NCBI RefSeq assembly: GCF_016859285.1
Contig: NC_053408.1
Location: 12,285,213-12,349,212, forward strand
Source of the DNA: Xiphias gladius
Lineage: Eukaryota; Chordata; Actinopteri; Istiophoriformes; Xiphiidae
Length of the DNA stretch: 64,000 bases
Reading direction: 5' to 3'
Shown: positions 51,464 through 64,000 of the stretch, piece by piece
How the letters are laid out: every line of letters starts with the position of its first letter
Numbering within the stretch: the first letter of the stretch is position 1
Position numbers and translations under genes: made by a program
Notes under the pieces: model-generated
Told to the model about the DNA's origin: nothing
The model's database searches: none
The model's input: only the letters and a program-made list of their open reading frames with translations

Positions 51464-51844
51464 CATATTCGGGCCCCTTCACTTTCTCCACATTTTGTTA
51501 TGTTGCTGACTTATGCTAAAATCATAAAGAATATTTTTTCCCCTCATCAATCTACACTCAATACCCCATCATAATGACAAAGCAACAACAGAATTTTAGA
51601 AATTTCTGCAAATTTTTAAAAAAAGTAAAAACAGAACTATCACATTGACATAAGTAACATGAGTATTCAGACTTTGCTATGACACTTGAAATTTAGCTCA
51701 GGTGCCTCCCATTTCTCTTGATCATCTTTGAGGTGTTTCTACACCTTGATTGGAGTCCACCTGTGGTAAATTCAATTGTATTGGACATGATTTAGAAAGG
51801 CACGCACCTGTCTGTATAAGGTGACAAAGCTGACAATGCATATC
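51464..51844 (+). mobile_element. Tc1/mariner-type end fragment, second unit
   Basis: Duplicate of 46915-47299 carried along by the tandem duplication and not an independent insertion, since both flanks are duplicated too. It has no transposase frame. Confidence 0.87.
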
Positions 51845-52530
51845 GAAGTTTTTTGAATGAGCGGTTGTCGAGACCCTACCCCTAACCCCGCTCTAACCCT
51901 CACATAAACTTGGGTGTCATCAGTGACATCACAGAATGTTGCTTTGTGGGTTTTTAAATAAAGCCCATTACTCCCTGACTAAACAAAACTATGGACTAAC
52001 CCTAACAATAACCCTCCATTTATTTTCAACTGCCCTTGCTGTTACCATGGTAACCATTTTCTTTTGAATTGAGACTTGAATTGTGTCACTGATGACATCA
52101 TCTAAAGTCATGTTCCAGATTGACAGGCACTGCTGCTAGTGATGATAAAATAGAATCTCTGACATCATTATTTCCTTTGATCCTGACATCATCATTTCTT
52201 GTGCCTTTGATATCTGACATCATCATTTCCTGTGACTTTAATCTCTCATAGGACCTTTGCATATAGAACCTGGTTACCACTGAACGTACATCGGAATTAC
52301 TCCATTACCAGGTTAATTCAGTGAGCAAGTGAGAACACAAAGCTTCTCAGTACAGACACCTGGGACAAACAACAATACAACAAAAGGAACAAATATCTTG
52401 CGTTCCTGGAACAAGGAAGGTGAAGTCCTCAGCAGAGAGTCTACAGAGCTTGTTAGCGAAAGGGACAGGACTGTTGGAAAACAGCCATCTCTGAAACCAG
52501 CAGAGAGGGAAACCTTTAAAACAGCACCAC

Positions 52531-53597
52531 ATGGAGGGAAAAGAGAAGGGCAAAAAACAGAGGACTTGGTCTCAGAAGAGCTCTTCGGCCTGTCGAGTCA
52601 CATTTGGATTAAGTGTGATAAGAGAAAAGCTGGCAGCAAAAACAAAAGATCAGTCTGCACTGAAGGTGGAAGCTGTGTCAACTAAAACACAGTGTGGAGA
52701 GACAATTGAAGCCCAGTCTGCAGTCAAGATGGAAGCAGAGACAACTGTGTCTCTGCTTCCATATTCAGTGACTCTGGAATCCGAGGCAGCTGTGTCAACA
52801 GAAACACAGTGTGAAGAGACAGACGAAGCACAGTCTGCACTGAAGATGGAGGCTGAAACAGCTGTATCTCTGCTTCCATCTTCAGTGCCTCTGGAAGCAG
52901 AGGCCGCTGTGTCAACTACTGTGTCAACTGAAACACAGTCTGCAGATACCAGTGTCGGGTCTGAGGTAGACCTCAGAACTGGTATGGATATGGACATCAA
53001 CAAACAGACCCTCCTTCAGATACATGAGCTAGAGCTAAATTTGCTCATGGGCGAGAAGGAGGAGAAGATGGACCTGCTGGAAAAAGAAACGTTTTCCTTG
53101 GTCAAGAAGGCAGAGCAGTTGAGAAATCCACTGACTGAAGCAAACGAGGAGAAGGCAGGCTTTATTGTTGAGCGTTCCAAAGGGGCGAAGATGGAATGGG
53201 ATGCTGCCATGAAAATACGAAACTCGAGGCAGCTATCAAAGCTGAGACAGAGAAGAGGAAGGAGGTCGAGACTTGCCTAGCCAGACAGGTTGAGGAAACC
53301 TCCAAAGTCAAAATTGCACTGGCGCAGGCTGAAAATGACTTGGAAAAGTCGCGATGCCAGTGGGATGAGGAGAGGTCCTGTCTTGTGGCCGAACAAAAGC
53401 TGGCAACCTCCAGCCTTAAGGCATCATTGATCCAGGCGCGGGAAGACCTGTACAAGCAAAGGCTCCAGTGGCACATGGAAATGTCCTGCCTCCTGGAGTC
53501 GCCGAGAAAAGTGAAGAGGAAATCTAAATGGCAACGTTTCCTCCAGCTCTTTAGAAGAACTGGGAGAACCCAACGTCAGTCTGACCTCTCAGAGTGA
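52531..53597 (+). pseudogene. Coiled-coil ORF, second copy with 1-nt deletion
   Basis: Identical to the 47986-49053 protein up to residue 236, apart from a few substitutions (MDINKQ for MDMNEQ). One A is missing in the run GAAAACTC at about 53221, which shifts the frame and ends it at TAG, 53278-53280 (249 residues, last 13 out of frame). The rest of the parental frame continues open to 53597. Either it is a truncated product lacking half of the coiled coil and the basic tail, or a pseudogene. A base-call or assembly error in the A-run cannot be ruled out. Confidence 0.72.
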
Positions 53598-54055
53598 TAT
53601 CACCCCTAACCCCTAACCCTCATCTTCCTCCTACCAGCCCCCCCCCCCATCTCAACCCAACCGGTCGAGGCAGATGGCCGCCCACCAAGAGCTCGGTTCT
53701 GCTCAAGGTTTCTCCCTATTAAAGGGAGTTTTTCCTTGCCACTGTTGCCAAATGCTTGCTCATGGGGGAATGTTGGGTAAATAAAACTGACTTGACTAAC
53801 CCCACCCCGAACCCCTACCTCTAACCCCTAATCCTACCCTTAAAAAAGTAAAAATAAATAAAACAATTGTTTTTATGCTTTTACTGTGACCACGTTCTAA
53901 GTTTCAAGATGTTTGGAAGAATTACCGTCTTGCGGTTGATTTCCTCCACCAACCAGTCAAGTTGCAGTTTACATCCATGTCTGACCAGACCTCATATTTG
54001 CAGTGAAGACTTTGAAGGAATTTAATAAAAGGTATCAAGTTAAGTAATGGTCAAT

Positions 54056-55112
54056 GCTTTTGATTAGTGAAAATACTTGATGTAGGTGTATCAGTATAAC
54101 ATACTGAAAATCAAACTGTAGCTTACTGAGAAAAACTAATTCGTGCAAAGCAACAATCCTTAAAATGCTGCGGTAAATAAACCTACTAAAAATAAAAATG
54201 TGACAGGCACTCTGAAATGGAGTGACAGATCAAGGACCTGTGTAACAACATTACTATGAAGTTGATACACAAGTATTTTCAGTCTCACTTTATTTCCCTA
54301 CCCTTTGTGGGTGCTCATTGACGGCCAGGTTCTGTTTTAAATAATTCTGTTTTTATTTTTCAATAATAGACAGATTAAATTGGTATGGGTTTTGCTAGCA
54401 GCATGAAGCTTTTTCAGTATTAATTAATTTTCCTATTGCAATGCCAACAGTTATTCCTTTGGAAAATCTATAAAAACCTGAGAGGAAAAATCATAGTTAC
54501 ATCAAAATAAAGCCCAACCTAATAAAGATTTGACGATGATAGAGTAATTACTAAATAAATAAATAAAACATGGTGGCATGTTTAAGTTCATGTACTTTAA
54601 TTATGCATTTGTATTGCAACTTTTCTAGAAAAAATTATCAATAACTCCTCATTCATGTATTATGCAAGAGCAAAACTTACTGGCTGAAAACGAAAGCTCG
54701 GAAGCTCAGTAAGTTTTACTGTATGTTCATGCATGACATACAGTATGTGCTCTACTGTTCTTACAGAGACACTGGGCACAGCCCTGAACAGCATAAGGTC
54801 AAGCCGTCATTTTCAGCAGTTTGCACTAAAAGAACACTTGCCACAATAACACCCAGTATTGCACATTATTATTCAGTTTTCAGATGCTTGTAATACACAG
54901 TGTTTCTCAACTAATAACGTTTGAAACTGGGATAGTTTACTAAAGTGTTTTGATCAGTTTTACTGATGAAAATAAACCTTGAGCAGCATCATAAAAGTTG
55001 AACTGCTGGCTCCTGTTTAAGACCAGAGTGAGATGTACTGTATTTCCAGTTTATGCTCAGGGCAGAGTGAAGACCTGAAAAACTGTGATGGAAATCATGT
55101 TGTAAAACCTCA
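54056..55112. repeat. Third, shortened copy of the tandem unit
   Basis: Alpha and delta sequence (54056-54716) and the two ends of a gamma unit joined at about 54800 (AGCATAAGGTC then AAGCCGTCATTTTCAGC). The middle of gamma, with the TIL scrap, is deleted. The array stops at about 55112, after TGTTGTAAAACCTCA, where unique sequence begins. Confidence 0.85.
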
Positions 55113-56274
55113 CAGTGAAAACTTTACACAGTAATTACAGTATGTTGAGAAAAAAAAGCTGAAATATGCTGAGATCTCAGATCTCCCTGATGTACAAAGT
55201 CAGGAGTAATGTTAAATAACTCAATCTATGTTAATCAGCTTTTCTGATGCTGCTGAAGGTTCCTTTGTGTCAGTAATGTTTGAAAACAAAACAATAAACG
55301 TGGTCAGAACCATGATGAAACTGAATATATATTTTTTTAAATAACTGGATAATTATTTTACATTACAATAATAATATAAATTGTATAATAGGCACTAATG
55401 TTTCAAAATTGCTGATAAAAACAAACTTTTAGTTCCAGGATTTATGAGGACCCCCCCCCCCCCAATTTCTCTTTCCCGGTTTTAAAACCTGTGAGGATTA
55501 TAAAACTCCCTCCAAGTTTGTGCGATCATGATTGTAATGGATTCCTTGGAGGCAAACCACCAACACGATCATGATCCATTGCAATCATGTAATGTACAAT
55601 TTATCAGGTATTACCCCTCCTGTAACACCTCAAAAGGCCTTGAAATCTTAATCTCTATCGATTTCTTACAATGAGCATTGAGGTGCTACATGAACTCAAT
55701 TTTCTGCCAAAATCTGGACAGTTTCAGTTTATTTAGATGAGGTATTTTGTATATGTGTTTATTTGAGCTCCTCTCACTGGTCTGAAGTAGGTGGGGCTCA
55801 GTTGGAAAAATGGGATGTCACCAATGTTTCTGCACCAATCATAATTTAGCAACATTTGAATCTCTTAATAAAAACTCTTCATAAATAATACATAATTATT
55901 TTTTAAACTAACTTTTATTGTTGCTTTAATCATTAATATTTAATGTTATAGACAAATATGCAGGGGCTTTAATCACGTTAGTTATAATGGGGCAGTCAGA
56001 TCTAATTTGGCTTCACTTTGCTATTTGGCCACAAGATGGCAGTATCACATTGTCCTGTTTGCCTCCTAAACACCATGAAAAAATAAATTCTCATTTTAAT
56101 CAAGTGTTAATTAAGTTTCTTCATTACCCAGAAGATACGGGAAGATATTTGTCAGTGACAAAAAAGGGAGGAGGACTACAAAGCAGGAGCTACAGTGTGA
56201 CAATGTCAACATTGCATATCCTTAAAGAAAAGTGTGCCTGTGTGTGTAGGTGTGTATGTGTGTGTAGGTGTGTA

Positions 56275-56328
<54 letters not shown>

Positions 56329-56605
56329 GGCATTTGAGGGCAGGAGAGAGAGTGGGTGAAAGAGAGAGAATGCAGTCACAGTACAACTTGGTGTTAAAAA
56401 TCTCCCGAGCTGAGAAAGCCTCCCAGTGTGTGTGCTGTGACTAGAGGCTGCAGCACACAGATGGTTTCCCGCTGGTTTAACTGAGTGTTGTATGTCCCAT
56501 TGTTAATGTGGATGTAGTTATTCAACACGGACTTCCAAAACTTAACTCGGCCGGAATGAACTTCACATGAGAGTGGATGGATCTTCTGATAGGATTTTAT
56601 GCAAT
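55113..56605. other. Unique DNA upstream of nxph3, including 5' UTR/promoter region
   Basis: Unique AT-rich sequence with a C run (55448-55462), an imperfect inverted repeat (55527-55542 with 55574-55589) and a GA/GT simple repeat (56236-56325). The last 200 bp (from about 56400) probably hold the 5' UTR of nxph3. An open frame at 55987-56337 runs into the GA repeat and is not supported as a gene. Confidence 0.5.
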
Positions 56606-57668
<1,063 letters not shown>

Positions 57669-57944
57669 ACAGAGGTCAAGCCAAAGACACTGGAGAATAA
57701 TGTTTCAATTAATCTACAGAGAAATCCAGCTTTGAGCAGCTATGAGACAGTCTGACAGACTGTTTTGGATGTTTTTGAAGGGATTCTAAAGTATAGCATT
57801 TCTCTAGAATATATTATTTTCAAGTCTTACATTTTACCAAATACTGTAAAATATACATTTTAGTGCAATATATTGCTTGTTGTTGACTACAAGAGTTGTA
57901 TTAGCCTGTTTTTTTTTTTTGTTAAATGCAAACATTTAGTCCTG

Positions 57945-58520
57945 CAACTAAGGTTTATTTTTGGTGTAGAGCTCAACCAATTAGTCAATCGACAGAAAAC
58001 AGATTAACTCATTTGAAAATCAGTTAATAATTTCAGACATTTTCAAGAAAAAGATGCGAAAAAAAATGCCAAACTTTCTCTGGTTCCAGCTTCTCAAATG
58101 AAAAACTGTGCTTTTTTTCTTTGTTCGCAAGCTGAATATCTTTGAGTTTTTGACTTGTGATTGACCAAAACAAGACATTTGAAGATATCACTTTGGACTT
58201 TGATGAGTATTATTCTCTGAAATTTAGTAGTCCCCATAATTAATCAAAAACCTAATCAGCAGATTAATCAATAATGTAAATAATAGTTTCAGCCCTAATC
58301 GATTAATTTGATGAATATTTTATACAATATTAATAAATTATGTTCTCTGAAATGGCCAAATGACCTCATCACAATCTTCTGCTTATTTGTTTTGTCCCAG
58401 CAACAATCCAAGACCCAAAGATATTTAGTTGAGTATCAATGAGAGAAATAAAAGCTGCAAATATCAAAATAGTTGCCAGTTAATTTTCTATGGACCAATC
58501 AAATAATCATCACTAATCAT
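57945..58520. repeat. Teleost interspersed repeat ('AATCGATTAAT' type)
   Basis: Two segments (57945-58310 and about 58360-58520) carry phrases typical of a very common fish repeat: ACCAATTAGTCAATCGACAG, CTGGTTCCAGCTTCTCAAAT, CCAAGACCCAAAGATATTTA and CAAAATAGTTGCCAGTTAAT. Class not assigned. It lies in or just beyond the nxph3 3' UTR; an AATAAA is at about 58446. Confidence 0.7.
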
Positions 58521-60069
58521 AGTCAGGTCAACTTTTTTGCGCCACACATAATTTAATCCATACTACTTTGCTGAAACTATAGAACATTTTTTGGTTAGTA
58601 AGGGTAATATATTATCATACTATAATTTCTTAAATGTTAAATTTTATTCAGTACTGATATGAATTTATCTGTCCTTATACCATACCGTAGTTACAGGGAT
58701 AGGTACCATGCATTTGTAACATTTATTTTGCATTTACCTTATACACTTTTGTCATATGTCATACTCGCTCTCTCATGTGTTTCCTAACACTGCACTGTAT
58801 TTTCCCCAAATGCCATTAGAAAAAAAAACCAACAGTTCTTCTAAATTCCTCTAAACTAAATGGGGCCACTGAAGCTTCAATAGACCTACTTCACAAACAA
58901 GCTTTCAAATCCATTTGAGAGTTTTTCCTTACTCCATTTGTTCCATTTTATGCAATCAGTGTTTGGAACCAAGCTGGAGGAGGATGATTGTTTATGATCC
59001 AAACTCACTCACTCAAAAGTTTCACACTTATGTAGGCTATAAATGACGAAATGTACAGGCCATAAATAGGTTACCAACATTACAAGTTAACACCAATAGG
59101 AACCCATTATTTCAGCTGGCTGAGAACATTCATTGTTTATCTCACCTACTTATCAAAGTGACTGATAATGATACCCACGTACACATCACTGGTGTGTCTG
59201 GTGTTACTGTTGTTTCCCACATGTTCAGGTGTTGGATGCTCTCTTCTTATTGTGCAAATATCAGTGCGATAAAAACAGCTGTGTGAGCAAAATTTGGCCT
59301 GCAAGACACTGTTTGATTGCAAGAGCGATGTCTTAAAAATGGTTTTCTTGTTTGAAACTACATGTATTAACACATGTGGTTAACCTGAGATGGCGTTCTT
59401 CAGTGAGATTTTGCATTGGCAATGAGAGCGCCGTGCCACGACCTGGTCCTGCAGAACAGAAAAGTGGATGCGGATGTTTCGACCAGGCTGCTGTGTGTGT
59501 ATGAGTGGGCAGGGGTTTGGGTTAGAGTTGAATGTTTCAGGGGGCCCAGAGCGTGGCAGGGGTCCTGTGACATGCTGGGGGCGCAAAGATATTTCAGAGC
59601 TGATGTCCGTTGTAGCCCTGGTCACTGTAACTTCTTCTCCTGAGTGAATGAATGTTTAATGATCCAAACACACGCTGCTAACTCGAGTACATAGGTGACA
59701 GAGGTGATGCCCCGACCATATGGCTGATGAATCCCCCAACGAAGGCTCACACACCTCAGTGATCATGGTCAGGCGTGTACCCCCTCTGCAACACAACTGT
59801 GTACAGAGACCACTGGGTGGTTTGGGTACTAACTGAATTTAATATCAACCAAAGGCCTGAGCTTCAGCTAACCATCTGATTTGGTGCATAGGCCGCTTCT
59901 ATTAAATCAGCGAGTCAATCTGTGGAGTGGACTCTCCCGATATTCTCACAACCCTTTTAACAGTGTTCATCCTCCACCTGAACAAGCACAATGTGTACAA
60001 TAAACAGTACCTGTAATTTTTAGATGGTACCTTGATGTCAACAATTTCATTTCACCCCAGGTCATGTAT
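58521..60069. other. No gene seen
   Basis: Intergenic. A slightly more GC-rich part (59390-59650) has open frames on both strands but no recognisable protein; it could be a conserved non-coding element. Confidence 0.5.
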
Positions 60070-60560
60070 GTCGACAGTGGAAGTATTCAGACTCTTTAGT
60101 AAAAGTACCTAAAGTGAAATATTAAAATAATCTATTACAAGTGCACTGAAAAAACTTATGTATAAATACTCAAGCATTATTGGCAAAATGTACTTAAAGC
60201 ATCAAAAGTGTATGTACTCTTTATGGTGAAAAATTACCAGTGAGAGTCAACTATTATAACAACTATTATATACTGTTGATTATTAGTGATGCATTAGTGT
60301 GTAATTAGCATGTTACTGTTGTAGTTGGCTGAGGTGGAGCTCCTTTTAACTACTTTGTATTTGTGGTGGTGGTTTTATCCATAACAATGTGTCATATTTT
60401 ATAAGCTGATCACATTTTGTGTGCAAAAATCTTAATCTGTAAAGTAACAAGTAACTAAAGCAGTAAAATAAATGCAGTGGAGTAAAAAGTACAATATTTC
60501 CCTCAGAAATGTAGTGTAGTAGTACCTCAGACTTATGTAAATGTAAATATTTACACTTCA
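60070..60560. repeat. Teleost interspersed repeat ('AGTGGAGTAAAAAGTACAAT' type)
   Basis: Clear match to a highly abundant fish repeat: GTGGAAGTATTCAGACTCTT at the start, ATGTACTTAAAGCATCAAAA, TGTAAAGTAACAAGTAACTA and GGAGTAAAAAGTACAATATT. Recognised from memory; class not asserted. No coding. Confidence 0.8.
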
Positions 60561-61499
60561 CAGCGGTACGTCTGTTGCCTTCAGTCCAGTGCTCACACTG
60601 TGAAAAAAAAAAAGTTTTTATCATCTACTGAAGAACAATTTCACAACAATCAAAGTTAGAAATCTGAATGAGGCTCAGTGTCCTATGAAAATCTACAGCC
60701 GTTTATAGAGGAGAACTTGAAAGAAGGACGACAAGCTCTTCCTCGCTAATACAAGGACAGCACTGGCCACAGCTTTTGTTTCTCGTGTCACAGAGGTAAC
60801 CATCGGTTACTCTAAGAGATTATTAATTTAAAACCCTGAATGTAGTTTGAATACACTTACCACTGGGGGAAACAGAGGCTCAACTTGGGAAACGGGGTTA
60901 GAAGAGGGCTTGAGGATTCTGAAAAACCCATCAGAACAGCAGTAAGTGTTTTTCAAAACATTGCCATTTATTTATCTTTTAAAGAAATCAATAGTTTCCT
61001 CTGTGACCTGATTGTATTCAAACACGAGGCAAACACTGGGGCTAGGACCGTACATTCTTCTTCTGTCACTGTAGAAAAGTGGAAGGTGTCAATGTTTTGG
61101 ATGGTGCAAAAGCACAAGTGAGGACACATATTACTAAGTATTAACCTATAACTCTAAAAAGGGACCTTAATTGGTGAGCATTTAAGGACTGATGTGATGA
61201 ACATATATTATAAAAAGTAACTAAACAAGATAACCAGAATTGTTCATAATATGCCACTGAAATTGAATAATTTCCACAAACTGGGATTTCTCTTATAAAG
61301 CAAAATACAAGATGCAACAATATCCAATATTCTCTGGCCTGAACAAAAAAGATGAATCATCATGTTTTTCCCTGAAATTTCTTCCCTTTTGATTTGATCA
61401 ACTTCTGTGAAGTCCCATTACAGGTTCCAAATGAATCTTCTTTTGTTTTATGTGACAGTTCAGAATAATCAATTCAATACAATCACATAATTCATATAA
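60561..61499. other. No gene seen
   Basis: Unique intergenic sequence between the repeat and the probable end of the spop 3' UTR. Only short open frames. Confidence 0.5.
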
Positions 61500-63130
61500 A
61501 AATACCCAGACAAAATTTGCATTGCATTCAATACAAAATAGGTGTGGTTTATTCTTTTGGGAACAAAAAATGGCAACAACTAAGTGTCACTTCTCATAAC
61601 CAGCGATATCTACAGGAAAGAAACAACAATGGTTCCTTCTATCAATTACCATTTTCCACCAGGTTCAAATGATAACTTCAAATGTATTTCATGTGGTTTG
61701 ACTTGGTGTGCATTTTTTTCACATTCTGTCTTTTCTGAACATTAAAACGTGTTCATTTCAATTTCATTTCCCCTCAGTCTTCATGCCTGCAAAGAAATCA
61801 TGTCCACTTTTTTTCAATTTCACGGTTGAAAATGCTTGTTTTACACAGCTTCAAAAACACTACTGTCTGTACAAATTCCTATGAAAAAAATAGAAATGAC
61901 AGTTCTGAGGAAAAAACAAATAAGAAATCTGTCATAAAAGAACATTAACATGCCAGACTGAATCCTAATGTTATTTTGTAACCATTTCTTGACATTTTTT
62001 TTCCTCCGTTTGTTGTCTCCTGGTTGGTTTGTCTGTTGACACCTTGGATTTTATTTTCTCTCAAGGGCTACAAAGTCAGATCCACACACAAAATACTATT
62101 TCCCCAAGAATGATATCCAGTTGTGCATTGCTATTTTCTGTATCCTCTCTATACTGGTTTTTATTTCCGGATATTTAAAAAATGAAAAACGGAGGCAGAT
62201 GAAACTTGAAGAGTTCTATAAGGGAGTTGATGTGTCACTTGCTGATAAATCTTCTTAAAGGGAACTTGTTCTTGGTGATCCAGCTGGGTCTTCTTCAGTC
62301 CATGAAGCTTGCTTCAATGTGTGCTTGCCTACAGTATTTCTACTTTACTGCTGGTAAGGGTTGACAAGGGGTGACCTGTGACTTTAGTGCAATGTTTTCC
62401 CAACCTTCTTTGGGAAAATTATTTGATGATTTTGCCCCATATCTGCTTTTTTTGACTAGCCCTTGGTTGTCTTTCTCAGGGGGCTTCTAGTTTGTAACTA
62501 ACAGGCCCACTTCTTCGTCTTTAGTCCCTCACAGGCCCATGTGTCCTTAAGGGGCTTCTCCTGACTGCTCAAATCCAAACACTAAGAACAGAGCAAAAAG
62601 AAGCCTTATGATAAAATAGACAGTTAAAGACTTTATTTATCTGCACTTGTCCTTTATGCCTCCGACATTTTCAGACACTTTGCTCTTATTGGGTTTCTTG
62701 TGTCCAGTTCTTCCTTCTGAACAGATTCCGAACTAGCAGGATGTCGAAGGATTTACTTTTCACACACAGAAAAGAGTACAATGTCAGATCTCACTATGCC
62801 AGAGCCGAGGAGAAAAAGGGTGGGGGTGCTGTGGTTCTTTTGTAAACGACAAAAATCCACTTCACGAGCCAACCTGTCCCTGTCCTCCATCTCCATCTCC
62901 TCCTCCTCATTCTTCTTCCCTCCATCTTTAGAAGAGACTAAATACAGCAGGTTTGGATGGGGCTGAAGGGGGAGATTCGGGGGAGGCTGTAGGTAGTGTA
63001 GTAGGTAACAGCAAGAGGAAAGGTTGTCCCTTTGTGTTTGAGGGGGGATCTGTGTGTTTTGGTGTTTGTATGTGTGTAAGTGTTTGTGTGTATGTGTGTA
63101 TGAGTGTGTTGACGCCTTGCTCTGAGGCTG
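61500..63130 (-). other. spop: Probable spop 3' untranslated region
   Basis: Non-coding sequence directly downstream of the spop stop on the minus strand. Candidate AATAAA signals (read on the minus strand) are near 62634 and 61547; the far one gives a UTR of about 1.6 kb, so the left boundary is uncertain. A GT-rich simple stretch lies at 63060-63110. Confidence 0.45.
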
Positions 63131-63275
63131 TTAGGACTGTTTGAGGCGCTTGCGTGGGGGACCGAGGAAAGGGCACTGGGCTGAAGCCAGCGAGCGGTAA
63201 GCTTCGGCCACCAGGTGAGGATGAGACTCTACCATGGACTTCCACCCGGCCGTCTCCATCACCTCTGCGGCGTGG
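63131..63275 (-). CDS. spop: spop, last coding exon (speckle-type POZ protein C-terminus)
   Basis: Acceptor CCTCCAG at 63282-63276, then 47 codons ending TAA at 63133-63131. The peptide [47 protein letters not shown] is the C-terminal BACK-region helix and nuclear-localisation tail of SPOP. The [12 protein letters not shown] end fits SPOP better than SPOPL. SPOP is the substrate adaptor of cullin-3 ubiquitin ligases in nuclear speckles. The exon starts in phase 2 (one base completes a codon), as expected. The MATH and BTB exons lie beyond the right edge of the window. Confidence 0.95.
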
Positions 63276-64000
63276 CTGGAGGATGCGGTGAGGCAAAGGC
63301 AGAGAAACAAAAAAAACAAATATTAGTTTAGGGCGGAAAATTATGTTCATTATCAATTTATTTGACCATTATTTTCTGGATTACACTAGCAGGCTGAACA
63401 ATAAAATTATATTTTTTCTGGAAATTATGTTTGATAAAGTGGGGGTTGTGTTGTTGTATTTGAGTATCACAGGATCAGATATTCCTTTTGAATACAGAGA
63501 ATGTTGCATTAACGGTTGTTTGTAGCATCAGTGTTGCTAAACTAACAAGTCTCTTGAAGCCCAAATACTAGTCCAGTTGAGTCTTGCAGAGTCTGTCAGC
63601 TATAGAAGGGTTTTTTTTTTAGCCCAGTTTAACGTACAGGAGTTTCTGAAGGCTTGTATAATGTGTTTTGCTGCTACAGAGAAAATAAATTCATGACAAG
63701 CAAAAAAGAGTCTTGCAACTTCTCTATTGCAGATACAGACTGTGGACTGAATCATCTGTCAAGCAGCCAAGAATTACTGCTGTCACAGACGATGCAGAGT
63801 TCAAAATAACAAAAAGTCTGAAAAATGATAACTTCTGGAGAAAATCATTTCAAAGGCTTCCAGGAGCCTGACAGCAGAGTGTGTGAGTATGTGACAGAGA
63901 GACAAGCTTCACAAACAGAGATTTACATCATGATTTAATAGTATTATTTCATGTTTTACTTCTACACAAAAAAATTCTTTTAATCCAAGGAGAAAAAGAC
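63276..64000 (-). other. spop: spop intron (partial)
   Basis: Sequence upstream of the last exon on the minus strand. The branch/pyrimidine tract (TTTGCCTCACCGCATCCTCC) precedes the acceptor. No further coding exon is seen before the window ends. Confidence 0.7.

Larger units (their letters stand above)
49511..54055. repeat. 4.5-kb tandem unit, copy 2
   Basis: Second copy of the unit starting at 44960, in the same order: alpha/delta (49511-50160), gamma (50165-51060), exon 8/7 relics (51056-51442), Tc1 end (51464-51844), coiled-coil ORF (52531-53597) and repeat tail. Very few differences from copy 1 are seen. A third, shortened copy follows (54056-55112). Confidence 0.93.

Noticed and set aside
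55987..56337. 116-codon frame upstream of nxph3
   Set aside because: Ends in an Arg-Glu repeat from the (GA)n microsatellite and shows no known domain.
63131..63275. Assignment as spopl instead of spop
   Set aside because: The [13 protein letters not shown] tail and the nxph3 neighbour fit spop.

Overview
The window is nuclear DNA of a ray-finned fish, probably a percomorph teleost. Evidence: vertebrate gene families with GT-AG introns, several abundant teleost interspersed repeats, a Tc1-like transposon fragment, and the neighbouring gene pair neurexophilin-3 / spop, which is also adjacent and convergent on human 17q21.

Layout. 1-10.2 kb: no convincing gene; one old interspersed repeat (about 7.75-8.29 kb). 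10.3-24.2 kb, minus strand: an intact 24-coding-exon gene for an alpha-tectorin-like extracellular matrix protein of 2069 residues (signal peptide, NIDO, four vWD/C8 modules separated by TIL modules, EGF-like, ZP domain with a furin-type site, hydrophobic GPI-type tail). I followed every exon-exon phase and the frame closes. A (TG)n microsatellite lies 15 bp beyond its stop codon.

24.9-25.8 kb, plus strand: a small unrecognised, frameshifted coding-like fragment. 26.7-55.1 kb: a mosaic of broken, duplicated pieces of the tectorin-like gene (all minus strand) mixed with local tandem repeats of about 0.5, 2.0 and 4.5 kb. Lesions seen include premature stops, lost splice donors, a 263-nt deletion shared by two copies, and exon fusions. 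Inside one relic intron sits a fragment of an immunoglobulin light-chain V segment. Two tandem 4.5-kb units each carry a Tc1-like end fragment and a single-exon coiled-coil ORF of unknown function; the first copy is intact (355 aa), the second has a 1-nt deletion.

56.6-57.7 kb, plus strand: nxph3, two coding exons, 264 aa. 63.1-63.3 kb, minus strand: the last coding exon of spop with its 3' UTR to the left. Teleost repeats fill parts of the interval between them.

The tectorin-like gene encodes a secreted or membrane-tethered matrix protein, nxph3 a secreted neurexin ligand and spop a nuclear ubiquitin-ligase adaptor. They are neighbours rather than a pathway. The unusual part is the 30-kb pseudogene and repeat array lying between the tectorin-like gene and nxph3.
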